From Geodermatophilus bullaregiensis (GTDB lineage Bacteria; Actinomycetota; Actinomycetes; Mycobacteriales; Geodermatophilaceae), in the NCBI RefSeq assembly GCF_016907675.1, contig NZ_JAFBCJ010000001.1, positions 3,720,001 to 3,784,000 of the forward strand: a stretch of 64,000 nucleotides of DNA. The letters are read 5' to 3'. Position 1 is the first letter of the stretch. The number at the start of each line of letters is the position of its first letter. Both the position numbers and the translations under genes were made by a program. The notes under the pieces are model-generated. The model worked only from the letters and a program-made list of their open reading frames with translations, was not told where the DNA came from and searched no databases. Positions 1 to 9,340 of the stretch are shown here, piece by piece.

Positions 1-1
1 C

Positions 2-1561
2 GAGACGTACGACGTCCTCGTCGTCGGTGCCGGCCCCGCCGGCCTCACCACGGCTGCCGGCCTGGCCCGTGCCGGCACCCGGGTCCTGGTCGCCGAGCGG
101 CACCCGGGCACGTCGATCTTCCCGAAGGCGGCCGGCGTCCGGCCGCGGACCATGGAGATCCTCCGGTCCTGGGGCCTGGACGAGCGCGTCTCCGCGGCCG
201 GGCAGGACGTCCGGCTGGACCTGGGGATCTCCCCGGTGCTGGCCGCTCCGGTGGTGGCGGTGGAGTCGCTGGGCGCGCCCGCCGCCCAGTACGTCTCCAC
301 CATGAGCCCCTCGCCGTTCGCGTTCGTCCCGCAGGACCACCTCGAGCCGGTGCTCCTCGAGCACGTGAGGGACCGGGGAGGGCAGGTGCGGTTCGGCACG
401 GAGCTGGTGGGCTTCGAGGTCGACGGCGACGGCGTGCGCGCGAGGCTGCGCCGGCGGTCCGGACCCGCGCCGGAGTACGACGTCCGTGCCCGGTACCTCG
501 TCGGCGCGGACGGTCCGCGCAGCACCGTCCGCGGCGCCCTCGGCATCGAGGTGGAGCACCTGGGTTCGGAGGGGCGCCAGCTGACGTACCTGTTCGCCGC
601 CGACCTCGACGGGGTGGTCCCCGATCCGCCGTTCGCCCTGCACTGGGTCACGACCCCTGGGGCGGAGGGGCTGTTCGTGGCGTCGGGCCGGCACCGGTGG
701 GGCTACGGCTGGGAACCCGGGGACGACGACCCCGCCGACCCCACGGCCGAGCAGGTGGTCGCCCGCATCCGCGCCTCCGCCGGCATCCCGGACCTCGACG
801 TCGAGCTGCAGGGTGCGTTCGAGTGGACCTTCGGTGCCGAGATCGCCACCCGGTTCCGCAGCGGCCCGGTCTTCCTCGTGGGTGATGCGGCCACCCGCAC
901 GTCACCGCGGCGGGCCACCGGCATGAACACGGGCATCGCGGCGGCGCACGGCCTGGCGTGGAAGCTCGCCTGGGTGCTGCGCGGATGGGCCGACGAGGCA
1001 CTGCTCGACACGTACGAGCAGGAGCGGCGCCCGGTGGGTCTGGCCAACGCGCTGCGGTCGCTGCAGCCGCGCGAGGGAGCCCACGAGGCGTCGGGTCTCG
1101 AGGACTTCGGCGTCACCTACGTCTCCGCGGCCATCGCGCCCACCGAGCACGCAGAGCCGCCGGCGACCGCCGGCGAGCGTGCCGCTCCCGGGCGCCGGGC
1201 GCCGCACGCCTGGCTGGACAGGACCGGTCGACGGGTCTCGACCCTCGACCTGTTCGACGGCCGGCTGACGCTGCTCACCGGCCCCGGGGGCGGCGACTGG
1301 TGCGCGGCCGCGGACCGGCTGGGGTCGGGTGACCTGCCGCTCGCGGTGCTCCGCCTCGGGCCGGACCTGCCCGATCCCGACGGCTCGCTGGCCCTCCGGT
1401 ACGGCGTCGGGGTGCGGGGGGCGGTCCTCGTCCGCCCTGACGGGTTCGTGGCGTGGCAGGCCCCGTCCCCGTCCGCGGACCGGGTCGCGCTGCTCCGCTC
1501 CGCGGTCCACCTGGCCACGGGGCGCTCGGCTGCGGCCGACGTCGCCGACCTGTCGGCCTGA
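2..1561 (+). CDS. FAD-dependent aromatic monooxygenase (5' end outside window)
   Basis: Flavoprotein hydroxylase of the PheA/TfdB/MhpA type, which uses NAD(P)H and O2 to hydroxylate an aromatic or polyketide substrate. The reading frame is already open at base 2, so the start codon lies upstream; 519 residues are visible. Seen: dinucleotide motif VVGAGPAGL near visible residues 6-14, the acidic end of the second strand (VLVAER), a DG motif (VGADGPRSTVR, about 166-176) and the GD motif that binds FAD ribityl (FLVGDAATR, about 291). The C-terminal 120 residues resemble the thioredoxin-like tail of this family. The substrate cannot be told from sequence. The downstream esterase is on the opposite strand and convergent. 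Confidence 0.9.
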   Translation, partial: ETYDVLVVGAGPAGLTTAAGLARAGTRVLVAERHPGTSIFPKAAGVRPRTMEILRSWGLDERVSAAGQDVRLDLGISPVLAAPVVAVESLGAPAAQYVSTMSPSPFAFVPQDHLEPVLLEHVRDRGGQVRFGTELVGFEVDGDGVRARLRRRSGPAPEYDVRARYLVGADGPRSTVRGALGIEVEHLGSEGRQLTYLFAADLDGVVPDPPFALHWVTTPGAEGLFVASGRHRWGYGWEPGDDDPADPTAEQVVARIRASAGIPDLDVELQGAFEWTFGAEIATRFRSGPVFLVGDAATRTSPRRATGMNTGIAAAHGLAWKLAWVLRGWADEALLDTYEQERRPVGLANALRSLQPREGAHEASGLEDFGVTYVSAAIAPTEHAEPPATAGERAAPGRRAPHAWLDRTGRRVSTLDLFDGRLTLLTGPGGGDWCAAADRLGSGDLPLAVLRLGPDLPDPDGSLALRYGVGVRGAVLVRPDGFVAWQAPSPSADRVALLRSAVHLATGRSAAADVADLSA

Positions 1562-1577
1562 GTCCGGGTCCCGGGTG

Positions 1578-2687
1578 TCAGAGGTCGGCGGCGAAGCCGT
1601 GGATGTCGCGCACCACCGCCTTGTAGGCCTCGACGACGGCCTGGCGGAAGCTCATGTCCGCCGCGTGGGTCAGGCCGAGGTTCACGCGTCCGACGACCGG
1701 GACGCCGGCCCGCTGGAGCGTGCGGAAGTAGGCGATGCCCTCGTCCCGGAGCGGGTCGAGCTCGTTGACCGTGACGACGTGCGGCGGCATGCCCTCGACG
1801 TCGGCCTCGGTGGCGAAGTAGGGCCAGCACAGCGGGTTCTCGGCGTTCTCGCCGGTCGGGTCGTAGACCGCGACGAGCACGTCCATCATCCCGCAGTCGA
1901 GGTAGTGCCCGTCGTTCTCCACCAGCGACGGCAGCTCCCGCAGCTTGCGGTCGCGGTCCCACCCGTAGCCGCCGCTGATGTAGGGGACCATCGCGTAGAC
2001 GCCGTCGATGCGGTCCAGCCACCCCTCTCGCTTGGCCTTCAGGGCGGTCGCCAGCACGAGGTTCGCGCCGCCGGACTCGCCCTGCAGGACGAGCTTCGTG
2101 ATGCCCAGCTCGGCGCGGTGTCCGTGGATCCAGTCCAGGGCGGTGCTGCAGTCCTCCAGCCCGGCCGGGAAGGGGTTGAGCCGCTGGTCGGTCCAGGCGT
2201 TCCGGAAACCGACCGTGACCACGACCATCCCGGTCGCGGCGAGGTCCTCGCTCCACTGCCGGTGCACGCGGTTGTCCGCGTCGAGGATCGTCATCCCCCC
2301 GCCGTGGACGTAGACCGTGCACGGCAGCGGTCCCTCGACGCCGGCGGGACGGAAGACGTGCAGTGGGATGTCGTGGCCCTCGGGGGCGTGCACCGTCTCG
2401 GTCCGGTGGGTGACGTCGGCGCGGGTCTCGTCCGGCCACTCCCACGGCAGGGCCGCGTACAGCCCCTCGAAGGCCGCGTGCGACTGGCCGACGAACTCCG
2501 CGACCTGCTCCGCTGGCGCGCCGCGGCCGATCGGCGCGGCAGCCGCGTGACCGTCGAGCCCGAAGGCGGCGAGTGCCGCCCGCAGGCGCGGGTGCAGCCG
2601 GGGATCGGTGCGCAGCTCGACCGAGGGATCGGCCAGCCGACCCTCCCGCCGTGCCGTCGGTGCCGGGTCCTGCGTCGTGTCGGTCAT
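1578..2687 (-). CDS. Alpha/beta hydrolase, HSL/acetyl-esterase family
   Basis: Carboxylesterase of the hormone-sensitive-lipase group, 369 residues. The oxyanion motif HGGG is at 128-131 and the nucleophile elbow GESGG at 203-207 (Ser205). A likely acid lies in the NELDPLRDEG segment and the catalytic His in GLTHAAD near the C-terminus. No signal peptide, so it is cytoplasmic. The ATG start at 2687 is the first in frame and gives the family's usual 350-380 residues. It is convergent with the monooxygenase, 16 bp apart, and could de-esterify aromatic or polyketide substrates; that link is only positional. Confidence 0.88.
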   Translation of the reverse strand: MTDTTQDPAPTARREGRLADPSVELRTDPRLHPRLRAALAAFGLDGHAAAAPIGRGAPAEQVAEFVGQSHAAFEGLYAALPWEWPDETRADVTHRTETVHAPEGHDIPLHVFRPAGVEGPLPCTVYVHGGGMTILDADNRVHRQWSEDLAATGMVVVTVGFRNAWTDQRLNPFPAGLEDCSTALDWIHGHRAELGITKLVLQGESGGANLVLATALKAKREGWLDRIDGVYAMVPYISGGYGWDRDRKLRELPSLVENDGHYLDCGMMDVLVAVYDPTGENAENPLCWPYFATEADVEGMPPHVVTVNELDPLRDEGIAYFRTLQRAGVPVVGRVNLGLTHAADMSFRQAVVEAYKAVVRDIHGFAADL

Positions 2688-2850
2688 CGGTGCCCTCGCA
2701 GCCAGGAGTGCGGTTCAGGTGTCCGGCACTGTGGCGTGGCTCACGGAGGACGGTCAACCGGTCGTCCGGCCGATGAGCGAGGACCGCCCCGCCCGGGCCG
2801 CGACCTGCTCGCCGTCCCCGAGCTGCCGAGGGGCGGCCGGGTCCGACAGA

Positions 2851-2864
2851 GTGACGGCCGTCAC
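2851..2864. promoter_or_regulatory. Perfect 14-bp palindrome, candidate operator
   Basis: GTGACGGCCGTCAC is self-complementary over all 14 bases and sits 25 bp before the GTG start at 2889, between two divergent hydrolase genes. Its form suits a dimeric TetR/GntR-type repressor. No cognate regulator gene is adjacent. Confidence 0.4.
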
Positions 2865-2888
2865 CCCACCCGAGGAGAGGGAGCCGCC

Positions 2889-3956
2889 GTGATCGAGAAC
2901 GCCTTCTACACGCCCGAGGTGCAGGGCGCCTACCAGCTGCACTCGCTGGGCGGCTTCGACCTCGAGGAGGGCGGCCGGATCCCCGACCTGCAGCTCGCCT
3001 ACGCCACCTACGGGGAGCTGAACGCGGCCAGGGACAACGCGATCCTCATCCCCACCTGGTTCAGCGGCACGCACGCCACCTGGGAGCAGGTCTACATCGG
3101 CCCGGGCCGGGCGCTGGACCCGGGCCGCTGGTTCATCGTGGTGGTCAACCAGATCGGCAACGGGCTGTCCACCTCACCGCACAACGCCGACGGCGAGATC
3201 GCCATGTCGCGCTTCCCGCACGTCCGCATCGGCGACGACGTCCGGGCGCAGCAGCAGCTCGCCGCCGGGCTGTTCGGCATCGAGCGGTGGGCGCTCGTCG
3301 TCGGCGGCTCGATGGGCGCGCAGCAGGTCTACGAGTGGGCGGTCCGTTTCCCCGACCAGGTGCTGCGCGCCGCCCCCATCGCCGGGACCGCGCAGAACAC
3401 CCCGCACGACTTCCTGTTCACCCGCACCCTCATGGAGGCCATCACCTCCGACCCGGGGTGGAACGGCGGGGAGTACCGCTCGCACACCGAGGTCGCCGGT
3501 GGCCTGCGCCGGCACGCCGACATCTGGGCGGTGGTCGGCCTGTCCACGGAGTTCTGGAAGACGGAGTTCTGGCGCGGGGTCGAGCTGCCCGACGTCACCT
3601 GGTCGACGTTCGAGGAGTTCCAGGAGCGGTTCGTGCAGGCCGTCTTCAGCGCCATGGACCCCAACGCCCTGCTCTGCCAGGGGTGGAAGTGGCAGCGCGG
3701 CGACGTCGCCCGCCACACCGGCGGCGACCTGGCCGCGGCGCTGGGCCGGATCACCGCGAAGACCTTCGTCATGCCGATCGACGAGGACATGTTCTTCCCC
3801 GTGCGCGACTGCGCGGCCGAGCAGGCCCTGGTCGGGGACAGCAAGCTGCGGGTGCTGCCGAGCATCGCCGGCCACTTCGGGCTCTTCGGCTTCGAGCAGA
3901 CCTACCTGGCCGAGGTCGACCGCAACCTCGGGGAGCTGCTCGACACCCGGGTGTGA
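2889..3956 (+). CDS. Alpha/beta fold hydrolase, homoserine acetyltransferase (MetX)-like
   Basis: 355-residue member of the MetX-like branch of the alpha/beta hydrolases. The start GTG is chosen because GAGGAGAGGG lies 8 bp upstream and the N-terminus then matches the family. Seen: nucleophile elbow GGSMGAQQ (Ser about 141), acid in IDEDMFFP and catalytic His in AGHFGLFG near the end, which is the Ser-Asp-His order of MetX. Without methionine or sulfur genes nearby, an acyltransfer to homoserine is not assured; many such paralogues are esterases or acyltransferases of unknown substrate. It is divergent from the esterase at 2687. Confidence 0.85.
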   Translation: MIENAFYTPEVQGAYQLHSLGGFDLEEGGRIPDLQLAYATYGELNAARDNAILIPTWFSGTHATWEQVYIGPGRALDPGRWFIVVVNQIGNGLSTSPHNADGEIAMSRFPHVRIGDDVRAQQQLAAGLFGIERWALVVGGSMGAQQVYEWAVRFPDQVLRAAPIAGTAQNTPHDFLFTRTLMEAITSDPGWNGGEYRSHTEVAGGLRRHADIWAVVGLSTEFWKTEFWRGVELPDVTWSTFEEFQERFVQAVFSAMDPNALLCQGWKWQRGDVARHTGGDLAAALGRITAKTFVMPIDEDMFFPVRDCAAEQALVGDSKLRVLPSIAGHFGLFGFEQTYLAEVDRNLGELLDTRV

Positions 3957-3962
3957 GCACTG

Positions 3963-3997
3963 GGGGAAGGCGGCTCCACCGTGGGGCCGCCCTCCCC
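3963..3997 (+). terminator. Hairpin after the MetX-like gene
   Basis: 12-base arms (GGGGAAGGCGGC at 3963-3974 and GCCGCCCTCCCC at 3986-3997) pair with one G-T wobble, starting 6 bp after the stop codon. It lacks a U-tract, as is common for high-GC actinobacterial terminators. Confidence 0.6.
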
Positions 3998-4086
3998 GCT
4001 CCCGGGTGGGGCACGGAGGGAATGGCCGGCGGCCCCGTCGGGTTGGCGCCGTCCGCAGACGCGCGACCGAGCCGAGGAGCACCCGC

Positions 4087-4944
4087 ATGACCACCTATGC
4101 CGTCACCGGGGCGACCGGCCACCTGGGCCACCGCGCCGTCGAGGAGCTGCTCGACCGTGGCGTCCCCGCCGGCGACGTCGTCGCCGTCGCCCGCCGTCCC
4201 GGGGCCGCCGCGGACCTGGCCGCCCGCGGCGTGCAGGTGCGCGAGGGCGACTACTCCCGGCCGGACACCCTGCCCGCCGCCCTCGCCGGCGTCGACCGGC
4301 TGCTGCTGGTCTCCGGCAGCGAGGCCGGTCAGCGGGTGGCCCAGCACCGCGCTGTGATCGAGGCGGCGGCCGCGGCCGGCGTGCAGCGGGTCGTCTACAC
4401 GAGCATCGCGCACGCCGACACCTCCACCAACCCGCTGGCCGGTGAGCACCGCGCCACCGAGGAGGTGCTGCGCGAGGTCGGCGTCCCGGCCACCGTGCTG
4501 CGCAACAGCTGGTACGCCGAGAACTACACCGCCCAGCTCGACACCCACCTGGCCACCGGGGAGGTCCTGGGTGCCGCGGGCGAGGGCCGCGTCTCGATCG
4601 CTCCGCGCGCCGACTACGCCGTCGCGGCCGCCGCCGCGCTGCTGGCCGACGACGACGGCAGCGTCGTCCGCGAGCTCGGCGGCCCCGGTGTCACGCTGGC
4701 CGACCTCGCCGCCGCGATCAGCGAGGTCACCGGCGCGACCGTCCGGTACCGCGACCTCCCGGCCGACGAGTTCGCCGCCGCCCTCGAGGCCGCGGGCCTC
4801 GACGCCGGCACCGCCGGGTTCGTCGCCGCCGTCGACACCTCGATCGCCCGCGGTGAGCTCGACACCGGCGACGCCGACCTCGCCGCGCTGCTGGGCCGCC
4901 CGGTCACCCCGCTGGTCGAGGCCGTCCGCGCCGCGCGGGGCTGA
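4087..4944 (+). CDS. NmrA-like NAD(P)-binding oxidoreductase (QOR2 type)
   Basis: 285-residue atypical short-chain dehydrogenase. The N-terminal Rossmann motif is GATGHLG (residues 8-14). The middle holds the VYTSIAHAD segment and a YAENY motif seen in type-2 NADPH:quinone oxidoreductases (YtfG family). The ATG at 4087 follows GAGGAG at 8 bp spacing. Members reduce quinones or act as redox sensors; the sequence alone does not decide. It stands alone between a terminator hairpin and a 240-bp spacer. Confidence 0.85.
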   Translation: MTTYAVTGATGHLGHRAVEELLDRGVPAGDVVAVARRPGAAADLAARGVQVREGDYSRPDTLPAALAGVDRLLLVSGSEAGQRVAQHRAVIEAAAAAGVQRVVYTSIAHADTSTNPLAGEHRATEEVLREVGVPATVLRNSWYAENYTAQLDTHLATGEVLGAAGEGRVSIAPRADYAVAAAAALLADDDGSVVRELGGPGVTLADLAAAISEVTGATVRYRDLPADEFAAALEAAGLDAGTAGFVAAVDTSIARGELDTGDADLAALLGRPVTPLVEAVRAARG

Positions 4945-5183
4945 CGCCACTCCCTGACCGTCGGCCGGCCCGACGATGTGCGCTCGGGGCGCATCCCACC
5001 GCGAGACTGCGCCCTGGGCGCACACCGTCAGGACGCCGGGACCGAGTGGTGCTCGTGGGCGGTCAGCCGCCGGCCGTCCACCCGGCGCAGCGCGAGCCCC
5101 CTCCGAGGGGTGAGGTGTGTCCCAGCGCTCCAGTCCTGCGCCGTCCGTGCCGATCCCTGCTGCACGGACGACAGGAGAGACCC

Positions 5184-5366
5184 ATGAACCCCATCGCGTG
5201 CCGCGCCGTGGCGCAGGCCGGCCTGGTCGCAGCGACCGCCTCGGCCGACGACGAGCAGCCCTGGCCGCTGCTGCTGGTGGCCGGCTGGCACACCACCGCC
5301 GTCGACCTCGTGCTCCAGGACGGCCGGCTGGCCGACGCCCTGGCGGAGCTGGAGCTGCGCGTCTGA
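5184..5366 (+). CDS. Small hypothetical protein, 60 residues
   Basis: A short frame beginning ATG at 5184, with AGGAGAG 5 bp upstream, a good ribosome-binding site. The product is acidic and Ala/Leu-rich, without a clear membrane segment or cysteines. I do not recognise a family. It ends 13 bp before the convergent stop of the potassium-channel gene. The ribosome-binding site is the main support. Confidence 0.5.
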   Translation: MNPIACRAVAQAGLVAATASADDEQPWPLLLVAGWHTTAVDLVLQDGRLADALAELELRV

Positions 5367-5379
5367 CCGCGGGACCCGG

Positions 5380-6435
5380 CTACGCGCGCGCGAGCGAGTG
5401 GCTGCCGTCGGGCCCGTGCGAGCGCACCACCACGAGCACGTCCTCGTTCTGCAGCGTGCCGATCAGCGGGTCGTCGAAGCGCAGCGTGCGCCCTCCGCGG
5501 GTCACCGAGAGGACGATGTCGCGCAGGTCGCGCGGGCCCAGCCCGACCTCGCCGGAGTTGACGACGCGCTGGGAGAGGTCCAGCCCCTGCCCACCGGTGA
5601 GCAGGTCCTCGACGACGGAGACCACCCGCGGGCTGTCGGTGGACAGGCCCAGCAGCCGGCCCGACGTCGCCGAGGTGGTGATCACCGTGTCGGCGCCGGA
5701 CTGGCGCAGCAGCTGCGCGTTCTCCTCCTCGCGGACGCTGGTGGTGATCGGCACGCTGGGGTTGAGCTGGCGCACGGTGAGCGTGATGAGCACCGACGCG
5801 TCGTCGCGGTTGGCCGCCACGATCACCGCCCGCGCCCGCTCCACGTGCGCCCGGCGCAACACGTCGGTGCGGCCGGCGTCGCCCACGATGCCGTTCAGGC
5901 CGATGGAGTTCGCCTCGTCGATGGCCCGCGGCTCGGCGTCGACGATGACGATGCTCTCCATCGGGGTGCCGGTGGCCCGCAGCGACCGGACGGCGCTGCG
6001 CCCCTTGGTGCCGTAGCCGCACACGATGACGTGCTGACGCACGCGGGACCTCCAGCGTCGGATGCGGAACTCCTCGCGCGAGCGCGCGGTCAGCGCCTCG
6101 AGCGTCGTCCCGATGAGCACGATCAGGAACATGACGCGCAGCGGCGTGATGAACAGGATGTTCACCAGCCGCGCGCCCTCGGTGAGCGGCGTGATGTCGC
6201 CGTACCCGGTGGTCGAGAGGGTGACCGTGGAGTAGTAGAAGGCGTCGAGCAGGTCGATGCCGACCTCGTCGCCGTCGCGGTAGGCGTCGCGGTCCAGCCA
6301 GACGATGAAGACCGTCAGCGCCAGGAAGAACGCCGCCAGCGCCACCCGCCACAGCACCTGGCGCACCGGTGACTGCTCGACGTGGGCGATCTGCACCCCG
6401 GTGTGCGGGTCCTCCGCGCCGTGTCCGCCGATCAC
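5380..6435 (-). CDS. Two-TM potassium channel with RCK (TrkA-N) domain
   Basis: 351-residue K+ channel subunit of the MthK/Kch kind. Helix 1 is about 30-47, the pore loop carries the selectivity filter TTGYGD (75-80), and helix 2 is about 88-110. The cytoplasmic RCK_N domain starts with the nucleotide-binding motif VIVCGYGTKG (about 136-145), and an RCK_C-like region fills the last 80 residues. The start is an ATG at 6435. It acts as a tetramer in the membrane, gated by ligand through the RCK ring. It stands alone, separated from the synthetase upstream by a strong terminator. Confidence 0.93.
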   Translation of the reverse strand: MIGGHGAEDPHTGVQIAHVEQSPVRQVLWRVALAAFFLALTVFIVWLDRDAYRDGDEVGIDLLDAFYYSTVTLSTTGYGDITPLTEGARLVNILFITPLRVMFLIVLIGTTLEALTARSREEFRIRRWRSRVRQHVIVCGYGTKGRSAVRSLRATGTPMESIVIVDAEPRAIDEANSIGLNGIVGDAGRTDVLRRAHVERARAVIVAANRDDASVLITLTVRQLNPSVPITTSVREEENAQLLRQSGADTVITTSATSGRLLGLSTDSPRVVSVVEDLLTGGQGLDLSQRVVNSGEVGLGPRDLRDIVLSVTRGGRTLRFDDPLIGTLQNEDVLVVVRSHGPDGSHSLARA

Positions 6436-6449
6436 GACGCGGACGATAG

Positions 6450-6498
6450 CGAGCGGGTGGCGTCCCCACCCCAGGGTGGGCGGGACGCCACCCGCTCG
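6450..6498 (-). terminator. Perfect 16-bp stem terminator
   Basis: Arms 6450-6465 and 6483-6498 are exact reverse complements (CGAGCGGGTGGCGTCC and its partner), with a further CCCACCC/GGGTGGG pairing inside. It lies just past the stop of the acyl-CoA synthetase gene at 6512. Confidence 0.75.
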
Positions 6499-6511
6499 GG
6501 TCGCCGGGAGG

Positions 6512-8266
6512 TCAGGCCCCGGCGGCCTCCCGCTCCCGCGCGGCCAGCTCCCGCTTGAGCACCTTGCCCGCCGCCGACACCGGGATCGCGTCGATGAAGA
6601 CGACGTCGCGCAGCCGCTTGTAGTGCGTGACCCGGTCGTTGACCGCGGCCATGACCGACTCGGCGGTCAGCGCCCGGCCCGCGTCGTCGTCCCGGCGGAC
6701 GACGTAGGCCACCGGCAGCTCCCCGGCCGCCTCGTCGGGCCGGCCGACCACCGCCGCGCCGGCCACCCCCGGGACGCCGAAGAGGACCTCCTCCAACTCG
6801 CGCGGGAACACGTTGTAGCCCTTGTAGAGCAGCATGTCCTTGGTGCGGTCGACGATCGACAGGTAGCCGTCCTCGTCGAGGACGCCGACGTCGCCGGTGT
6901 GGAACCAGCCGTCGGGGTCGATGCTCTCGGCCGTCGCCTCGGGCCGGTGCGCGTAGCCGCGCATCACCTGCGGCCCGCGGATGCACACCTCGCCGCGCTC
7001 ACCGACCGGCAGCGGGTCGCCGCCGCCGAGCGGGCGGATGGTGATCTCGGTGTCGAACACCGGCACGCCGACCGTGCCGGCCCTGCGGGTGCCCGAGCGG
7101 AACGTGGGGTTGCCGGTGGCCTGCATGGTCACCTCGGTCAGCCCGTAGCCCTCGCCGATGACGGCGTTCGGCAGCAGCGCCTGCAGCCGCTCGATCAGCG
7201 GCACCGGCAGGGGAGCCGCGCCGCTGGAGACCCCTCGGACGCCGGAGAGGTCGGCCTCCTCGATGCCCGGCACCTGCAGCAGCGCGACGAACACCGGCGG
7301 GGCGCCGCCGATGCTGGTCACCCGGTACCGGACGGCGTCCTCGACGTACCTCACCGGGTCGAACCGCATGTGGATGACGGTCGTTGTGCCGCCCATGACC
7401 ATGCCGTTGAGGTAGCCGATCGCCCCCATCGCGTGGAACCACGGCGTCAGGTTGATCAGCCGCGCCTCCCCGAGCCGGGTCGGGTACTCGTCCTCGCCGA
7501 GCACCTGCCGGAGGGTCACGTCGCCGGCCTCGTCGAGCTCCGGGAGCGATCCCGACGTCCAGCACGCCGACTGCAGCACGTTGGTGACGACGTTGCGGTG
7601 CGGCAGCTCCACGCCCTTGCTCACGCCGGTGGTGCCGCCGGTGTAGGCCAGGTGCGCGAGGTCGGCGGCCGGGTCGACGGCGGCGTCGAGCCGGCGGTCC
7701 TCCGGGTCGGCGGCCAGCAGGTCGGCGAGGTCGACGTCGGTGGCCTCCAGGCCGTCGAGGCGGGCCGAGAAGTCGAGGGTGTGCGCCTCGCCGGTGACGA
7801 CCACGGTCTGCACCGGCGTGGCCGCCAGCGCGGGGCGGACGAACGGCAGCACCTGGTCCCAGGTCACGAGCACCGTCGCGCCGGCGTCGGTGAGCTGGGC
7901 GGCGAGGTCGGCCGCGGGCAGCAGCGGGTTGGTGGGGGAGAAGACCGCGCCGGCCATCACCACGCCGTAGTAGACGGCCGGGTACTGGCGGCAGTTGGGG
8001 ATGTGCACCGCGACGACGTCGCCGCGGCCGATGCCGGCGTCGGCCAGCCAGTTGGCGACCGCGGCGGCCCGCCGGCCCAGCTCCTCGAACGTCAGCTCGA
8101 CGTCGTGGTCGACGAACGCCGTCCGCGTGCCCCAGCGGCGCACCGCCGCCCGCAGGATCGACCCCACCGGGACCAGGGGGTAGTCCAGCGAGCGCGGCAG
8201 CCCGGGCGGCCAGCCGGCGGCCGCCGGGCCGTCCGTGGGCGGGGGTGCGGCCTGCGTGGCGGTCAT
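6512..8266 (-). CDS. Long-chain acyl-CoA synthetase (AMP-binding)
   Basis: 584-residue ANL-superfamily ligase that activates a carboxylic acid to acyl-AMP and then acyl-CoA. Seen: P-loop YTGGTTGVSKG, GEGYGLTE (A5), GWFHTGDVG (A7) and the catalytic lysine in SAAGKVLKREL at the C-terminal end. Length and motif order are normal for FadD proteins. It is cytoplasmic or membrane-peripheral. Divergent from a patatin-like lipase gene, it may use fatty acids released by that enzyme (inference). Confidence 0.92.
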   Translation of the reverse strand: MTATQAAPPPTDGPAAAGWPPGLPRSLDYPLVPVGSILRAAVRRWGTRTAFVDHDVELTFEELGRRAAAVANWLADAGIGRGDVVAVHIPNCRQYPAVYYGVVMAGAVFSPTNPLLPAADLAAQLTDAGATVLVTWDQVLPFVRPALAATPVQTVVVTGEAHTLDFSARLDGLEATDVDLADLLAADPEDRRLDAAVDPAADLAHLAYTGGTTGVSKGVELPHRNVVTNVLQSACWTSGSLPELDEAGDVTLRQVLGEDEYPTRLGEARLINLTPWFHAMGAIGYLNGMVMGGTTTVIHMRFDPVRYVEDAVRYRVTSIGGAPPVFVALLQVPGIEEADLSGVRGVSSGAAPLPVPLIERLQALLPNAVIGEGYGLTEVTMQATGNPTFRSGTRRAGTVGVPVFDTEITIRPLGGGDPLPVGERGEVCIRGPQVMRGYAHRPEATAESIDPDGWFHTGDVGVLDEDGYLSIVDRTKDMLLYKGYNVFPRELEEVLFGVPGVAGAAVVGRPDEAAGELPVAYVVRRDDDAGRALTAESVMAAVNDRVTHYKRLRDVVFIDAIPVSAAGKVLKRELAAREREAAGA

Positions 8267-8367
8267 GCGCGTCCTTCCGTCCGGTTCCGTCCGGACAGCG
8301 TGGCCCAGCTCACAGGCCGCTGTCGAGCACGTGCAGGCCGCTGCGGCGCGGCTGTCAGGATGGCCGG

Positions 8368-9219
8368 GTGAGCGACCAGCGCAGGGCCCTCGTCCTCGGC
8401 GGCGGCGGCATCACCGGCATCGCCTGGGAGGTCGGCCTGCTGGCCGGCCTGGCCGAGCGCGGCGTCGACCTCACCGACGCCGACCTCGTCGTCGGCACGT
8501 CGGCCGGCAGCGTCGTGGGCGCGCAGGTCACCAGCGGTGCCGACCTGGAGACGCTGTACGGCCGCCAGCTCGAGCCCCCGGCCGCCGAGCGGGCCGCCCG
8601 GATGCGTCGGTCGGACCTGGCCTCCTACGGCTGGGCGCTGCTGCGCAGCCGGGGCGACGACGCCGCCTTCCGCCGGCGGGTGGGCGCGCTCGCGCTGCGG
8701 GCCGAGGCCGCCGGGCTGACGCCGTCGGAGCAGGAGCGGCTCGACGTCATCGGCTCCCGGCTGGTGTCGCGCGAGTGGCCCGCGCGGGCGCTGACGGTCA
8801 CCGCCGTCGACGCCGACACCGGTGAGTTCCGCGCCCTCGACCGCGCCTCCGGGGTGCCGCTGGTGACGGCGGTGGCGGCCAGCTGCGCCGTCCCGGGGGT
8901 GTACCCGCCGGTGACGATCGACGGACGGCGCTACGTCGACGGCGGCATGCGCTCGGCGGCCAACGCCGACCTGGCCGCCGGGTACGAGCGGGTCGTCGTC
9001 CTGGCGCCGATCGCGCGGGGCGTGGGCCCGATGGCCAGCGTCGACGCGCAGGTCAGCGGCATGGTGGCGCGGGTCGCCGTCGTGTCGCCGGACGAGGCGA
9101 GCCGCCGGGCGATCGGCCGCAACGTGCTCGACCCGGTCGCCCGCCGTCCCTCGGCCGAGGCAGGGCGGGCGCAGGCGGCGTCGGTGGCCGGGCACGTGGC
9201 CGCCGCCTGGACCGGCTGA
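8368..9219 (+). CDS. Patatin-like phospholipase
   Basis: 283-residue patatin-domain lipid acyl hydrolase with a Ser-Asp dyad. Seen: oxyanion loop LGGGGITG near residues 8-15, nucleophile motif GTSAGS (about 44-49), and the catalytic Asp in VDGGMRS. The GTG start at 8368 places the GGG motif ten residues from the N-terminus, as usual in this family. No signal peptide. It diverges from the acyl-CoA synthetase across 101 bp, which suggests release of fatty acids followed by CoA activation. Confidence 0.88.
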   Translation: MSDQRRALVLGGGGITGIAWEVGLLAGLAERGVDLTDADLVVGTSAGSVVGAQVTSGADLETLYGRQLEPPAAERAARMRRSDLASYGWALLRSRGDDAAFRRRVGALALRAEAAGLTPSEQERLDVIGSRLVSREWPARALTVTAVDADTGEFRALDRASGVPLVTAVAASCAVPGVYPPVTIDGRRYVDGGMRSAANADLAAGYERVVVLAPIARGVGPMASVDAQVSGMVARVAVVSPDEASRRAIGRNVLDPVARRPSAEAGRAQAASVAGHVAAAWTG

Positions 9220-9340
9220 GCGGCCGCCGGAGGGGACCACCGGCCGTCCGGTCGACGGTCCCGCTCGCGGCCGCGTCGCCGGGCTGGGATCGTCCGGGCC
9301 GGCGACGACCGTCGCCGTCCGAGCCCGGGGGAGTGCACCC

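Noticed and set aside
1117-2757. Very long open frame antisense to the esterase
   Set aside because: Composition is Arg/Pro/Gly runs typical of a shadow frame; the esterase on the other frame has all family motifs.
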